Shown one piece after another: positions 7,628-17,022 of a stretch of DNA of 64,000 nt. Each line of letters begins with the position of its first letter. Position 1 is the stretch's first letter. The stretch lies in contig CAZIQF010000006.1 of NCBI GenBank assembly GCA_964541525.1, positions 14,328 to 78,327 on the forward strand, read 5' to 3'. The stretch is from UBA1737 sp964541525 (GTDB taxonomy: Bacteria; Bacillota_I; Bacilli_A; ML615J-28; CAG-313). Position numbers and translations under genes: made by a program. The notes under the pieces are model-generated. The model saw nothing but the letters and a program-made list of their open reading frames with translations. It did not search any database and had not been told where the DNA came from.

Positions 7628-9828
7628 TCTCTCTTTTACTATGTAGTTTATCGGTCAATAGTAATTATCATTTTGAAGAGCAAATTAAGGAAACTAAAAC
7701 AATTGAAGTTGATAATGTTTTAGGAATTGGTGAAGATAGTTTTGCCTATCAAATTAATCAAGAATGTTATTTAGAAGTAAGTGAAAATGCTTATTATTTA
7801 CAAACTGGTTCTTTAGTAGATACATGTATAAATCAAAATAATATCTATGTTTTAATTACTAAAGATGATCAAAGTACAATTTATAAATTCAATCAGATGA
7901 ACCAAACGATGGTTCTTTATGAACTAAAACATGTCAGTTTAAATACTATTGAACCATATAATCAATATATTCTAGTCGGTGGATGTAAAAACAATGATGG
8001 TGTGCTTTATAAGTTGGATTATGATTTAAAAACAGAAGAAGAATATCGATATGGTGGTGATGGTTATGAAGCGATAACAAGTTTAAAAGCGGATGCAGAA
8101 GTGATATACATAGGACTTGAAAAAAGTGGAATATCCAATAATTCCGGTTTTATTAATATTGGTAATAGCCAACAAATTAAAAGTTTAATACTTAAGTTAG
8201 ATCAAAACTTTAAAATCGTTGATACTTTTTATTTTAATCATGACCAAGATCAAGAGCTAATTAGTAAGATCTTTTTAACTAAAGAGAAACTAGAAGTTAT
8301 CTTAAAAGTAGCAGAAACTTATGTTTATTATGTATTTAATCAGAATTTAGAACTTTTAGTTTCCTTGCCTTTAGCAATCAGTAATGCTTATCAAGAACTC
8401 TTTTTTTTACCTAATCATAAAACGACTAATCAATGTTTATTTTTAGAAAGCTATCAAGATTTATTATCACTTAACTTAAATCAAGATTTAAATGCAATTT
8501 ATCATTTTAAAGCGAGTGGTGTAATAAAAGCTGTAAGCGTGAATCAAGGTGTCCTTTACTTATATTTAGTTCAAGATCAAACTTTACAAATTGTTAGCTT
8601 AACTGAATATGAAGTGATTAAAAATCAGCCGATTATCCTTAATCATTCGCATCCAACTTATGTTTTTAATAATTATTTAATTGTTGAATCTTTTTTTGAA
8701 GAACTCACATTTAATGAAAAAAAGATTAATCCATATTTTAGTAATACGATTAATGGAATCTATACAATTATTTATGAGGCAATCAGGCAAAATCAGGATA
8801 TTATTCATGTTAATGGTAGTTTAATAGTTGAAGCCTATACCAATTTTATTGATCAAGGTGTTTATGAAAAAGGAAAAAGATTAGAATTTTTTGGAAATGC
8901 AGTAATGAACAATAAAACGATTTATAATGGGACAACTTTAGATGAAGTAGGAACATATGAAATTGAAATTACTGATGCAAATCAAAAAGTTACAAAATAT
9001 CAGCTTTATATTGTAGATAATTATTATAAAGCGACTGATGATTTTACTTTAGAATATGAGATAAAAACGCATAATGCAGCTACTATCAGTTATAACTTTA
9101 GTGAGGAGATTGAAATAATAGATGTAATCATTAATCAACAAAGTTATGATAAATATGAAGTATGTGATCAAATACTGACAATTAAGTTTGACCAAAATAG
9201 TCAAAGTTATAAACTCGAAAAAATTATTTATTTAGATAACGGAACTCAAAAAGTATTAAATCTAAATGAAGTAATTGATGTTTGTTATTTTAAATCGGCT
9301 CCAATTATTGATATTGATAAAGTAATTACGAATGATAATTTAGCGATTAATTTAAATATTAGTGATGATGAACAAACGTTTATGTATCTTAAAGTAGTAA
9401 CAAAGACTTTAGGTAAGATTGTTAGTGAACAAATTGTAACTGATTATTTATGTGATGAACTTGTAAATCAGAGTCAAAATCATTTACTAATCTATTATGT
9501 TTATCATTTAGGAGGAGGCGAAGTAGTTGAAAGTTTGATTTATGAATATTTAGCTAGTGAAGATATTGCTTATGAGATTAAGGTATCAGATGAAGATAAT
9601 AAAGTGACAAATGCAGTGATTAAAGTCAAATTACCAAAAGATTTAAATACAATCAAAGTGATGAAAGTTGGAAATGTTGATATTTTAGGTCTTTTAGATA
9701 ATGAATTAGATAATCCTTTTTTTAAGATAATTGTGATTAGTTCGATTATTTTATTGATTTTAGATGCTATTTTAATGATTATTCCTTTTATTTGGAAGCG
9801 AAAAAAAAGACAAACTATCGACCATTAA
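7615..9828 (+). CDS. Membrane-anchored extracellular beta-propeller/Ig-like protein B
   Basis: This 737-residue protein has the same plan as its upstream neighbour: a short hydrophobic N-terminus (residues 2-15), a blade-like strand-rich region (GGDGYEAITSLKADAEVIYIG near residue 150), an Ig-like segment with LDEVGTYEIEITD near residue 445, further strand-rich domains, and one C-terminal membrane helix (about 703-725) ending in a lysine/arginine cluster. The Ig-like parts of the two proteins align (YEKGKRLEF against YQKGIILEF, then DEVGTY against NEVGTY), so they probably arose by duplication. AAGGAGG at 7602-7608 fixes the start inside the end of the first gene. Function unknown; the two products may act as a pair. 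Confidence 0.7.
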   Translation: MLPIISLLLCSLSVNSNYHFEEQIKETKTIEVDNVLGIGEDSFAYQINQECYLEVSENAYYLQTGSLVDTCINQNNIYVLITKDDQSTIYKFNQMNQTMVLYELKHVSLNTIEPYNQYILVGGCKNNDGVLYKLDYDLKTEEEYRYGGDGYEAITSLKADAEVIYIGLEKSGISNNSGFINIGNSQQIKSLILKLDQNFKIVDTFYFNHDQDQELISKIFLTKEKLEVILKVAETYVYYVFNQNLELLVSLPLAISNAYQELFFLPNHKTTNQCLFLESYQDLLSLNLNQDLNAIYHFKASGVIKAVSVNQGVLYLYLVQDQTLQIVSLTEYEVIKNQPIILNHSHPTYVFNNYLIVESFFEELTFNEKKINPYFSNTINGIYTIIYEAIRQNQDIIHVNGSLIVEAYTNFIDQGVYEKGKRLEFFGNAVMNNKTIYNGTTLDEVGTYEIEITDANQKVTKYQLYIVDNYYKATDDFTLEYEIKTHNAATISYNFSEEIEIIDVIINQQSYDKYEVCDQILTIKFDQNSQSYKLEKIIYLDNGTQKVLNLNEVIDVCYFKSAPIIDIDKVITNDNLAINLNISDDEQTFMYLKVVTKTLGKIVSEQIVTDYLCDELVNQSQNHLLIYYVYHLGGGEVVESLIYEYLASEDIAYEIKVSDEDNKVTNAVIKVKLPKDLNTIKVMKVGNVDILGLLDNELDNPFFKIIVISSIILLILDAILMIIPFIWKRKKRQTIDH

Positions 9829-9859
9829 ACAATCAAAAATAATTTTCTTCTATTAACAG

Positions 9860-9888
9860 TTGAAAAAAAATTTAATTCAGTGTATAAT
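9860..9888 (+). promoter_or_regulatory. Sigma-A promoter for dnaE
   Basis: TTGAAA (9860-9865) and TATAAT (9883-9888) are separated by exactly 17 bases and lie 24-30 bases before the dnaE start. Confidence 0.85.
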
Positions 9889-9917
9889 GTATCTAGTAGA
9901 ATGAGGAGATAATGCGC

Positions 9918-12900
9918 ATGAGTTTTGTTCCGCTATATGTTCGTAGTGAATATTCAATGTTACAAAGCACTTGTAGCATTGAAAAACTAGTTAAAACAGC
10001 AAAAGAATATGGTTACGAAGCGTTAGCTATTACTGATGAAGGAGTAATGCATGGGACGATTAAATTTTATAATGCTTGTTTAAACCATGGTTTAAAGCCA
10101 ATTATTGGTTTAAGAGTTCCGTATAATTTAAATGGTAAGATAAACTATATTTTACTTTATGCAATGGATACTTCAGGTTACCGCAATCTAATGAAAATAT
10201 CGAGTAGGTATCAAATTAATAATGCACCACTAGATACTGAGGAATTACGAAAATATGCGATGGGTGTACTTGCAGTAGTATGCTTTGATGGAATGTTAAA
10301 AAATTTATTAAAAAATGACAATCATCAAGAGTTGAAACAGCATTTATCAATTTTAGAAACAATCTATTATAATTATTTATACGTTGGTTTAACTGCAGCG
10401 ACGGTTAATGATAAACAACATTTAGTTGAATATTATGAAGCATTAGCTGAATATCCAGTGAAGAAAGTTGGCTTAACTCCGGTTTATTTTATTGATCCGG
10501 ATGATTTAGGTGCTTATCAAGTATTAAAATCGGTTGCTAATAATGGTAATTTAATTAGCTTAAGTGAAGAAGAAACCAATAGTTATTTATATCTAAAACA
10601 AGAAGCAGAATACTTATTTAAAGATCTTGAGCCATTAATAACATCAACTGTGGAAATTGCTGATTTATGTAGCGTAACCATTGAATTTGGTAAACTCCAA
10701 TTACCTAAATTTGATCCTGAAATTGATGCAGTAAAATATTTATATGAGTTAGGTATCAAAGGTCTTAAAAAAAGATTATCAAAAATGGTTAATCCCGATG
10801 TTAATCGTTATATTGCTCGTTTTAATCATGAATATGAAATTATCACGAAAATGGGATTTGCTGATTATTTTTTAATTGTTTGGGATTATGTTAAATTTGC
10901 TAAACAAAATAATATTTATGTCGGTCCTGGTCGGGGTAGCGCTGGAGCTAGTTTAATTGCTTATTGTTTAGGTATTACGGATATTGATCCAATAAAATAT
11001 AATTTGTTATTTGAACGTTTTTTAAATCCGGAACGAATTACGATGCCAGATATTGACATTGACTTTCCTGATGACAAAAGAGATTTAGTGATTGAATATG
11101 TTGGTAAGAAATATAGTAAAGGGATGGTTGCCCATATTGCTACTTTTGGTACTTATCAAATGAAACTTGCTATCAATGATGCATCAAGGGTCTTAAAATT
11201 AAATGAAGTTAGGTTAAAACAGTTGATGAAACAGATCAATAATGAATTAAAAAATGAACGATATTATAATGTTTCATTAGCAGATTTAGTTAATTCGTCG
11301 GAAGTTCTAACCCAATTATTAGATGAATACGATGATATCGCAAAAGTTGTAAATGTTGCTTGTAAAATTCAGGGACTACCGCGAAATACTTCGACTCATG
11401 CAGCTGGAATTATTATTACAAAATATAATTTAGTTAACTATACACCATTATCACTTGGTTTAAATGGTATTTATCAAACTCAGTATGAAGCGAGTGACTT
11501 AGAAGCGTTGGGCCTTTTAAAAATGGATTTCTTAGGTCTTAAAAATTTAACTAATATTGCAAAAACGATTGATTTAATTAGGCAAGATAATCCTTCATTT
11601 GTGCTTCCAAGTGGTGAAAGTGATGAAAATGTCTTTAAAATGCTTGCTAGTGGTGATGTAGTTGGAGTATTCCAATTAGAATCTGCGGGGATGAGAAAAG
11701 TGATTATGCAACTTAAAACTAGAACTTTAGATGATGTAATTGCGGCTTTGGCACTTTATCGGCCTGGACCAATGGAAATCATTCCTTCGTTTATTGCGAG
11801 AAAATTTAATTTAGAAAAAGTAACCTATCCTCATCCGGATTTAGAAGTGATTTTAAAAGAAACATATGGAACAATTGTTTATCAAGAACAAATTATGCAA
11901 ATTGCAGTTAAATTTGCTGGTTATTCCTTAGGACGTGCGGATATTTTAAGACGTGCCGTATCAAAGAAGAAAAAAGATGTGTTAGAACAAGAGCGTACTA
12001 GTTTTATTGAAGCTAGTTGTAGACTTGGATATTCCGAGACTGATGCTTCGAATATTTACGATTATATTGTTAAATTCGCTAATTACGGTTTCAATAAAGC
12101 CCATAGCGTTGCATATGCTAAAGTAGCATACCAAACTGCTTATTTAAAATATCATTATCCGACTTACTATATGTCAACATTAATGACATCATTTATGGGA
12201 AGTGTCAGTGATATATTAAGTTATTATAAAGAAGCAATGCGAAAAAACATTAATGTATATTCCCCATTGATTAATGAAAGTATCAGTGAGTTTATCCCAT
12301 TTAATGGTGGCATTTTATTTCCTTTGTCGATTATTAAAGGCTTAGGTGAAGTAAAAACTTGTGAACTGATTAAAGAGCGATCAAAAGGAAAGTTTGTTTC
12401 GTTTAAAGATTTTATTATTCGAACTAAAGATCTAATTCCTTTATCAATTGTTAATAATATGATCTTTAGTGGTGCTTTAGATGAGTTTAAACTAACTAAG
12501 AAAGCCATGATTGAAACTGCAAAATTACATATTGATTATTTAGATTATGAAGGAATTCCAGGAATGATTAAGATTACATATCCTCAAGATGAATATTCAT
12601 ATGGGTATTTGATTGAAAAAGAAAAAGAAGTATTAGGATTAAATCTTACTTACAATTTCTTTGTTCAATATGCTTCTTTATATCAAGAACAAAAATTAGC
12701 TTATATCAAAGATGCAAAAGAAAATATGCCGATCAAAACCCTTGGAATTATTACAAAAATTAAAACGATAAAAACGAAAAAAGATGATATAATGGCATTT
12801 GCAACTTTAGAAGATAATAATGATTCAATTGAATTAACGCTATTCCCAGAGGTTTACGCAAGATATAATCAAATCGAGGAAAATAATATTGTTATTATTT

Positions 12901-12962
12901 ATGGAAATGTAACAATGAGAAATAATTTACAAATCATTGTTAACGATATAAAAATAGTTTAA
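9918..12962 (+). CDS. dnaE: DNA polymerase III alpha subunit DnaE
   Basis: The 1014-residue product has an N-terminal PHP-like domain (1-210), the Pol III palm with GPGRGSAGASLIAYCLG (near 338) and catalytic MPDIDIDFPDD (near 378), a helix-hairpin-helix region, and a C-terminal OB domain (from about 935). It is the second replicative polymerase of Bacilli, working beside PolC. The family usually has 1050-1150 residues, so this is compact. The PHP metal-binding histidines are gone: VPLYVRSEYS stands where VHLxVHSxYS is normal. AGGAG at 9904-9908 is 3 bases from ATG 9912 and 9 from ATG 9918, so I chose 9918. It heads an operon with three sugar-metabolism genes. Confidence 0.97.
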   Translation: MSFVPLYVRSEYSMLQSTCSIEKLVKTAKEYGYEALAITDEGVMHGTIKFYNACLNHGLKPIIGLRVPYNLNGKINYILLYAMDTSGYRNLMKISSRYQINNAPLDTEELRKYAMGVLAVVCFDGMLKNLLKNDNHQELKQHLSILETIYYNYLYVGLTAATVNDKQHLVEYYEALAEYPVKKVGLTPVYFIDPDDLGAYQVLKSVANNGNLISLSEEETNSYLYLKQEAEYLFKDLEPLITSTVEIADLCSVTIEFGKLQLPKFDPEIDAVKYLYELGIKGLKKRLSKMVNPDVNRYIARFNHEYEIITKMGFADYFLIVWDYVKFAKQNNIYVGPGRGSAGASLIAYCLGITDIDPIKYNLLFERFLNPERITMPDIDIDFPDDKRDLVIEYVGKKYSKGMVAHIATFGTYQMKLAINDASRVLKLNEVRLKQLMKQINNELKNERYYNVSLADLVNSSEVLTQLLDEYDDIAKVVNVACKIQGLPRNTSTHAAGIIITKYNLVNYTPLSLGLNGIYQTQYEASDLEALGLLKMDFLGLKNLTNIAKTIDLIRQDNPSFVLPSGESDENVFKMLASGDVVGVFQLESAGMRKVIMQLKTRTLDDVIAALALYRPGPMEIIPSFIARKFNLEKVTYPHPDLEVILKETYGTIVYQEQIMQIAVKFAGYSLGRADILRRAVSKKKKDVLEQERTSFIEASCRLGYSETDASNIYDYIVKFANYGFNKAHSVAYAKVAYQTAYLKYHYPTYYMSTLMTSFMGSVSDILSYYKEAMRKNINVYSPLINESISEFIPFNGGILFPLSIIKGLGEVKTCELIKERSKGKFVSFKDFIIRTKDLIPLSIVNNMIFSGALDEFKLTKKAMIETAKLHIDYLDYEGIPGMIKITYPQDEYSYGYLIEKEKEVLGLNLTYNFFVQYASLYQEQKLAYIKDAKENMPIKTLGIITKIKTIKTKKDDIMAFATLEDNNDSIELTLFPEVYARYNQIEENNIVIIYGNVTMRNNLQIIVNDIKIV

Positions 12963-12973
12963 GGAGAAAAAAG

Positions 12974-13855
12974 ATGAAAGTTTTATGTTTTGATATTGGT
13001 GGAACTAATATTAAATATGGAGTTATTGAAGATTATAAAATTTTAGAAAAGAGTAGTTTTCCAACTAATTATAAACGTGGTCATAAAGATGTTACTGATC
13101 GCTTAATTACTACGGCTAAAAAAGCATTAAAAAAACATCCAGATATTGAAGGTGTGGGAATTTCTTGTGCTGGTAGTATTAACTTTGATCAAGGGGTAAT
13201 GATTACTCCCCCTGAGGCCATTCCTCAATTTGGTGAATGGAATTTTACAAAATTATTTCAAGAAGAATTAGGCTTAAGAATCGTAGCTGATAACGATGTT
13301 AATAGCTTTGCTGCATGCGAATGTCGGTTAGGAGCAGGCTCTAAATATAAGACTTATTTAGTAATGACAGTTGGTACTGGTATTGGTGGGGCTATTGTTG
13401 TTAATAACAAGATTTGGCGTGGTAGCGATTATAATGCTGGTGAAATTGGTAGAATGTTTATTGATGGAATTCAATGGGAAAAGATTGCTTCAATGTCAGC
13501 ATTAGTTAAAAGTGCGAAACTAAGAGGACTTGAAATTGAAAATGGTCAACAAGTATTTGAACTATATGATCAAGGTAATAAAACTGCTGAACTTGCAGTA
13601 GCTGATTTCTATCGTAATTTAGGTAAAGGAATTGCTAATTTAGTTTATATCTTTAATCCTGAAGCCGTGATTATTGGTGGTGGAATTTCAGCTAGAGAAG
13701 ATTTTGGTCGTGAGATTAATATCTATGCAGATTATTATTTAGTAGAAGGATTCCAAGATACAATTGATATTATTCCGGCACAATTCCAAAATGATGGTGG
13801 GATTTTAGGTGCTTATTGTAATTTTGTTGATAAATATGGGAAGGAAAATAAATAA
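12974..13855 (+). CDS. ROK-family sugar kinase
   Basis: The 293-residue protein has the ROK phosphate motif DIGGTNIKYG (residues 6-15), catalytic Asp in DNDVNSFAACE (near residue 107), VGTGIGGAI (near 135) and IGGGIS (near 234). It probably phosphorylates glucose or a related sugar with ATP. The usual ROK zinc motif (CxCGxxGCxE) is absent; GEIGRMFIDGIQWEKIAS stands in its place, as in some beta-glucoside or N-acyl-sugar kinases, so the substrate is not certain. It lies 11 bases after dnaE with AAGGAG in the gap. The following phosphohexomutase and Pgi genes fit a hexose-phosphate role. Confidence 0.87.
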   Translation: MKVLCFDIGGTNIKYGVIEDYKILEKSSFPTNYKRGHKDVTDRLITTAKKALKKHPDIEGVGISCAGSINFDQGVMITPPEAIPQFGEWNFTKLFQEELGLRIVADNDVNSFAACECRLGAGSKYKTYLVMTVGTGIGGAIVVNNKIWRGSDYNAGEIGRMFIDGIQWEKIASMSALVKSAKLRGLEIENGQQVFELYDQGNKTAELAVADFYRNLGKGIANLVYIFNPEAVIIGGGISAREDFGREINIYADYYLVEGFQDTIDIIPAQFQNDGGILGAYCNFVDKYGKENK

Positions 13856-13856
13856 A

Positions 13857-15551
13857 ATGAAACAAGAAACTTTGAATAAAATTGATTTATGGAAGGAGAG
13901 TGTAAGTAAACAAGAGCTAGAAACGATTGAACAAATGAATGAAGTAGAACTTGCCGATGCTTTCACTGAGGATATTGCTTTTGGTACTGCTGGTCTTCGT
14001 GGAATTATCGGGATTGGTTCTAATCGGATGAATGTTTATGTCGTTCGTAAAACAACACTTGGATTTATGAATTATATGAAAAAGCGTAATCCAAATGCTT
14101 GTGAAATGGGTGTTGTTATCGCTTATGATTGCCGTCGAAATTCAGATGTGTTTTCTAAAACAGCTGCTTTAGTTCTTGCAAGTGGTGGAATGAAAGTTTA
14201 TTTATTTTCTGGCTTAAGACCAACTCCAGAATTAAGTTTCGCTGTAAGACACTTAAAATGTGCTGGTGGAATTATGATTACTGCGAGCCATAATCCTCCA
14301 CAATACAATGGCTATAAAGTTTATGATGAGGAAGGTTGTCAATTAATTCCTGAACTTGCTGATGCAGTTACAAATGAAGTCAATAGTATCACTAATATGT
14401 TTGATATTCATACCAAATCATTTGAAGAATATGTAAAAGAAGGTTTAATTCAAGTTATCGATAAAGAAGTCGATGAACCTTATTTGGAACAAGTAAAAAC
14501 TATTCCAGTTAATCAAGTTAATAAAAAGAATATTAAAATTGTTTATACACCACTTCATGGTACTGGCTCTGTCTTTATGGTTGATTTACTAAAAGCAGAG
14601 GGGTACAATGTTATTCCAGTTAAAGAACAAATGATTCCCGATGGTGAATTTTCAACTTTAAAATCTCCTAACCCTGAAGAAGCAAGTGCATTTGAATATT
14701 CATTAAAATTAGGAAAAGAAGTTGATGCTGATATCCTAATCGCAACTGATCCTGATGCTGATCGAATGGGAATTGCTGCTAAAGATAATAATGGTGAATA
14801 TGTACTTTTAACTGGTAATCAAACTGGTGCAATTTTGCTTAACTATCTTGCATTAAATGTTCCACATGATCAAAATTCGTGCGTTTATAATACCATTGTT
14901 ACATCTAATATTGCAAAAGATATTTGTGAAAAACATAATTTGACACTTGTTCAAACATTAACTGGTTTTAAATATATTGGTGAACAAGCAGCTTTAATTG
15001 AAAATACAAACAAGAAATTCTTCTTTGGTTATGAAGAATCATATGGTTCAGTAATTAAACCTTTTGTTAGAGATAAGGACTCATTCCAAGCAACATTACT
15101 ACTTGCAGAAGTTGCATCTTATTATAAAGAACAAGGTAAAACACTTGTTAATGTCCTAGATGATATTTATCAAGAATATGGTTATTACTTAGAAGGTGTT
15201 CAAAATATCTCACTTACAGGTTTAGAAGGGGCATTAAGAATTAAAAAGATTATGGCTTATTTCCAAAATAATCCATTAAATAGTATTGCAGGAAGAAAAA
15301 TTGTAACAATTGAAGACTATGATAAGAGTGAAAGTCTTACTGGTGATAAAGTTGAAGCAATTTGTTTACCAAAATCCTTAGTACTTAAATATATCTTTGC
15401 CGATGGTGGTTGGTTTGCACTTCGACCATCTGGTACTGAACCAAAATTAAAGATTTATATCGCAATTAAAGGTGAAAATAAAGAAGCTGCATCAGCCTTT
15501 ATTGAACAATTAAAACAAGATGTTCTTGCAATCATTGATAAAATTAAATAA
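13857..15551 (+). CDS. Phosphohexomutase (phosphoglucomutase/phosphomannomutase)
   Basis: The 564-residue protein carries all four alpha-D-phosphohexomutase signatures: the phosphoserine loop TASHNPPQYNGYKVY (near residue 139), the Mg-binding loop DPDADRMGIA (near 297), the sugar loop GYEESYG (near 389) and the phosphate loop RPSGTEPKLKIY (near 523). It matches the Bacillus PgcA type in length. It interconverts hexose 1- and 6-phosphates, feeding wall and polysaccharide precursors. I chose ATG 13857, one base after the previous stop, with AAGGAA 10 bases upstream; an earlier in-frame ATG at 13809 would add 16 unrelated residues inside the kinase gene. Confidence 0.93.
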   Translation: MKQETLNKIDLWKESVSKQELETIEQMNEVELADAFTEDIAFGTAGLRGIIGIGSNRMNVYVVRKTTLGFMNYMKKRNPNACEMGVVIAYDCRRNSDVFSKTAALVLASGGMKVYLFSGLRPTPELSFAVRHLKCAGGIMITASHNPPQYNGYKVYDEEGCQLIPELADAVTNEVNSITNMFDIHTKSFEEYVKEGLIQVIDKEVDEPYLEQVKTIPVNQVNKKNIKIVYTPLHGTGSVFMVDLLKAEGYNVIPVKEQMIPDGEFSTLKSPNPEEASAFEYSLKLGKEVDADILIATDPDADRMGIAAKDNNGEYVLLTGNQTGAILLNYLALNVPHDQNSCVYNTIVTSNIAKDICEKHNLTLVQTLTGFKYIGEQAALIENTNKKFFFGYEESYGSVIKPFVRDKDSFQATLLLAEVASYYKEQGKTLVNVLDDIYQEYGYYLEGVQNISLTGLEGALRIKKIMAYFQNNPLNSIAGRKIVTIEDYDKSESLTGDKVEAICLPKSLVLKYIFADGGWFALRPSGTEPKLKIYIAIKGENKEAASAFIEQLKQDVLAIIDKIK

Positions 15552-15563
15552 GAGGTAATAAAC

Positions 15564-16889
15564 ATGAAAGTAAAAATTAATTATAAAAATATTAGTAATT
15601 TAGTTTCTAGTGAAGAAATTCTAAAAGCTAAACCTAAAGCATTAGAAGCATTCAATACTTTAGTTAGTAAAAATGGTGCTGGTAATGACTTTTTAGGATG
15701 GGTTGATTATCCATTAAATTATGATCAAGAAGAATATGCAAGAATTAAAAAGGCTGCAAGCAAAATTCAAAGTGATTCGGAAGTATTAGTTGTTATTGGT
15801 ATTGGTGGATCATATTTAGGAGCAAAAGCAATTATTGAAGCAATGAAACCATATTTTTCTTCAACTAAAGGCTTAGAAGTAATCTTTGCTGGTCAAACTT
15901 TATCTTCAACATATGCTAGTGAATTATTACAATATTTAGAAACTAAATCATTCTCGATTAATGTTATTTCTAAATCAGGTACAACAACTGAACCAGCTGT
16001 TGCCTTTAGATTACTTAAAGAGTTATTAATCAAAAAATATGGTCAAGCTGAAGCAGCTAAAAGAATTTATGCAACAACTGATGCGAAAAAAGGTGCTTTA
16101 AGAACACTTGCAACTAAAGAAGGATATGAAACATTTATTGTTCCTGATGATATTGGTGGCAGATATTCTTGGTTTACAGCTGTTGGTTTATTACCAGTAG
16201 CAGCTGCCGGTATTTCCATTGATGATTTAATGCAAGGTGCATTAGATGCTAGAAACGATTTTATGAGTAAACCATTTGAAGAAAATACAAGTTTACTTTA
16301 TGCAACTTGTCGAAATGCTTTATATCAAAAAGGTCGAGATGTTGAAATACTAGTTGCTTATGAACCAAAACTATCATTTATCAGTGAATGGTGGAAACAA
16401 TTATATGGCGAATCTGAAGGAAAAGATGGTAAAGGTGTTTTCCCTGCAAGTTTAGTTTATTCAACTGATTTACATTCAATGGGACAATATGTTCAAGAAG
16501 GTAAAAGAATCATGTTTGAAACGGTCTTAAATGTTGAAAATCCGATTGCTAATATTGTATTAAAGAAAGAAGAAAATGACTTAGATCAATTAAACTATTT
16601 AGAAGGTAAAACTTTAGATAGTGTTAATAAAATGGCAATGCAAGGTACTGTTTTAGCTCATGTGGATGGCAATGTACCAAACTTAATTTTAAGTATTGAA
16701 TCATTAGATGCTTATCATTTAGGTTATTTATTATATTTCTTTATGTCTTCATGTGGAGTATGTTGTTATATGACTGGAGTTAATCCATTCAACCAACCAG
16801 GTGTAGAAAGTTATAAAAAGAATATGTTTGCTTTACTTGAAAAACCTGGATTTGAAGCTATGACTGAAGCATTAAAGAAGCGTTTATAA
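15564..16889 (+). CDS. pgi: Glucose-6-phosphate isomerase
   Basis: The 441-residue protein has the family hallmarks VIGIGGSYLGAKAIIEA (near residue 76), SKSGTTTEPAVAFRLL (near 138), GGRYSWFTAVGLLPVA (near 199) and the C-terminal NPFNQPGVESYKKNMF segment. It interconverts glucose 6-phosphate and fructose 6-phosphate in the cytoplasm. The length matches the Bacillus enzyme (about 450). It ends the dnaE-kinase-mutase-pgi operon; a strong terminator follows 17 bases later. Its AGAGG site lies in the 12-base gap. Confidence 0.97.
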   Translation: MKVKINYKNISNLVSSEEILKAKPKALEAFNTLVSKNGAGNDFLGWVDYPLNYDQEEYARIKKAASKIQSDSEVLVVIGIGGSYLGAKAIIEAMKPYFSSTKGLEVIFAGQTLSSTYASELLQYLETKSFSINVISKSGTTTEPAVAFRLLKELLIKKYGQAEAAKRIYATTDAKKGALRTLATKEGYETFIVPDDIGGRYSWFTAVGLLPVAAAGISIDDLMQGALDARNDFMSKPFEENTSLLYATCRNALYQKGRDVEILVAYEPKLSFISEWWKQLYGESEGKDGKGVFPASLVYSTDLHSMGQYVQEGKRIMFETVLNVENPIANIVLKKEENDLDQLNYLEGKTLDSVNKMAMQGTVLAHVDGNVPNLILSIESLDAYHLGYLLYFFMSSCGVCCYMTGVNPFNQPGVESYKKNMFALLEKPGFEAMTEALKKRL

Positions 16890-16905
16890 ATTTATAAATC
16901 AATTT

Positions 16906-16950
16906 GGTCTTTAAAGTGTGATGATTCTATTTCACTTTGAAGACCTTTTT
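16906..16950 (+). terminator. Terminator after pgi
   Basis: A 13-bp stem (16906-16918 with 16933-16945, one G-T pair), a 14-base loop and TTTTT. Confidence 0.9.
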
Positions 16951-16971
16951 CATAATCATAAAGGGTCTTAC

Positions 16972-17000
16972 TTTACTTTTTATTGTTTTTTTGGTATAAT
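16972..17000 (+). promoter_or_regulatory. Extended -10 sigma-A promoter for tgt
   Basis: TTTACT (16972-16977), a 17-base spacer and TATAAT (16995-17000) preceded directly by TGG. It sits between the pgi terminator and the tgt start. Confidence 0.85.
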
Positions 17001-17022
17001 GCTTTTTAAGAGGTATAGTAAA

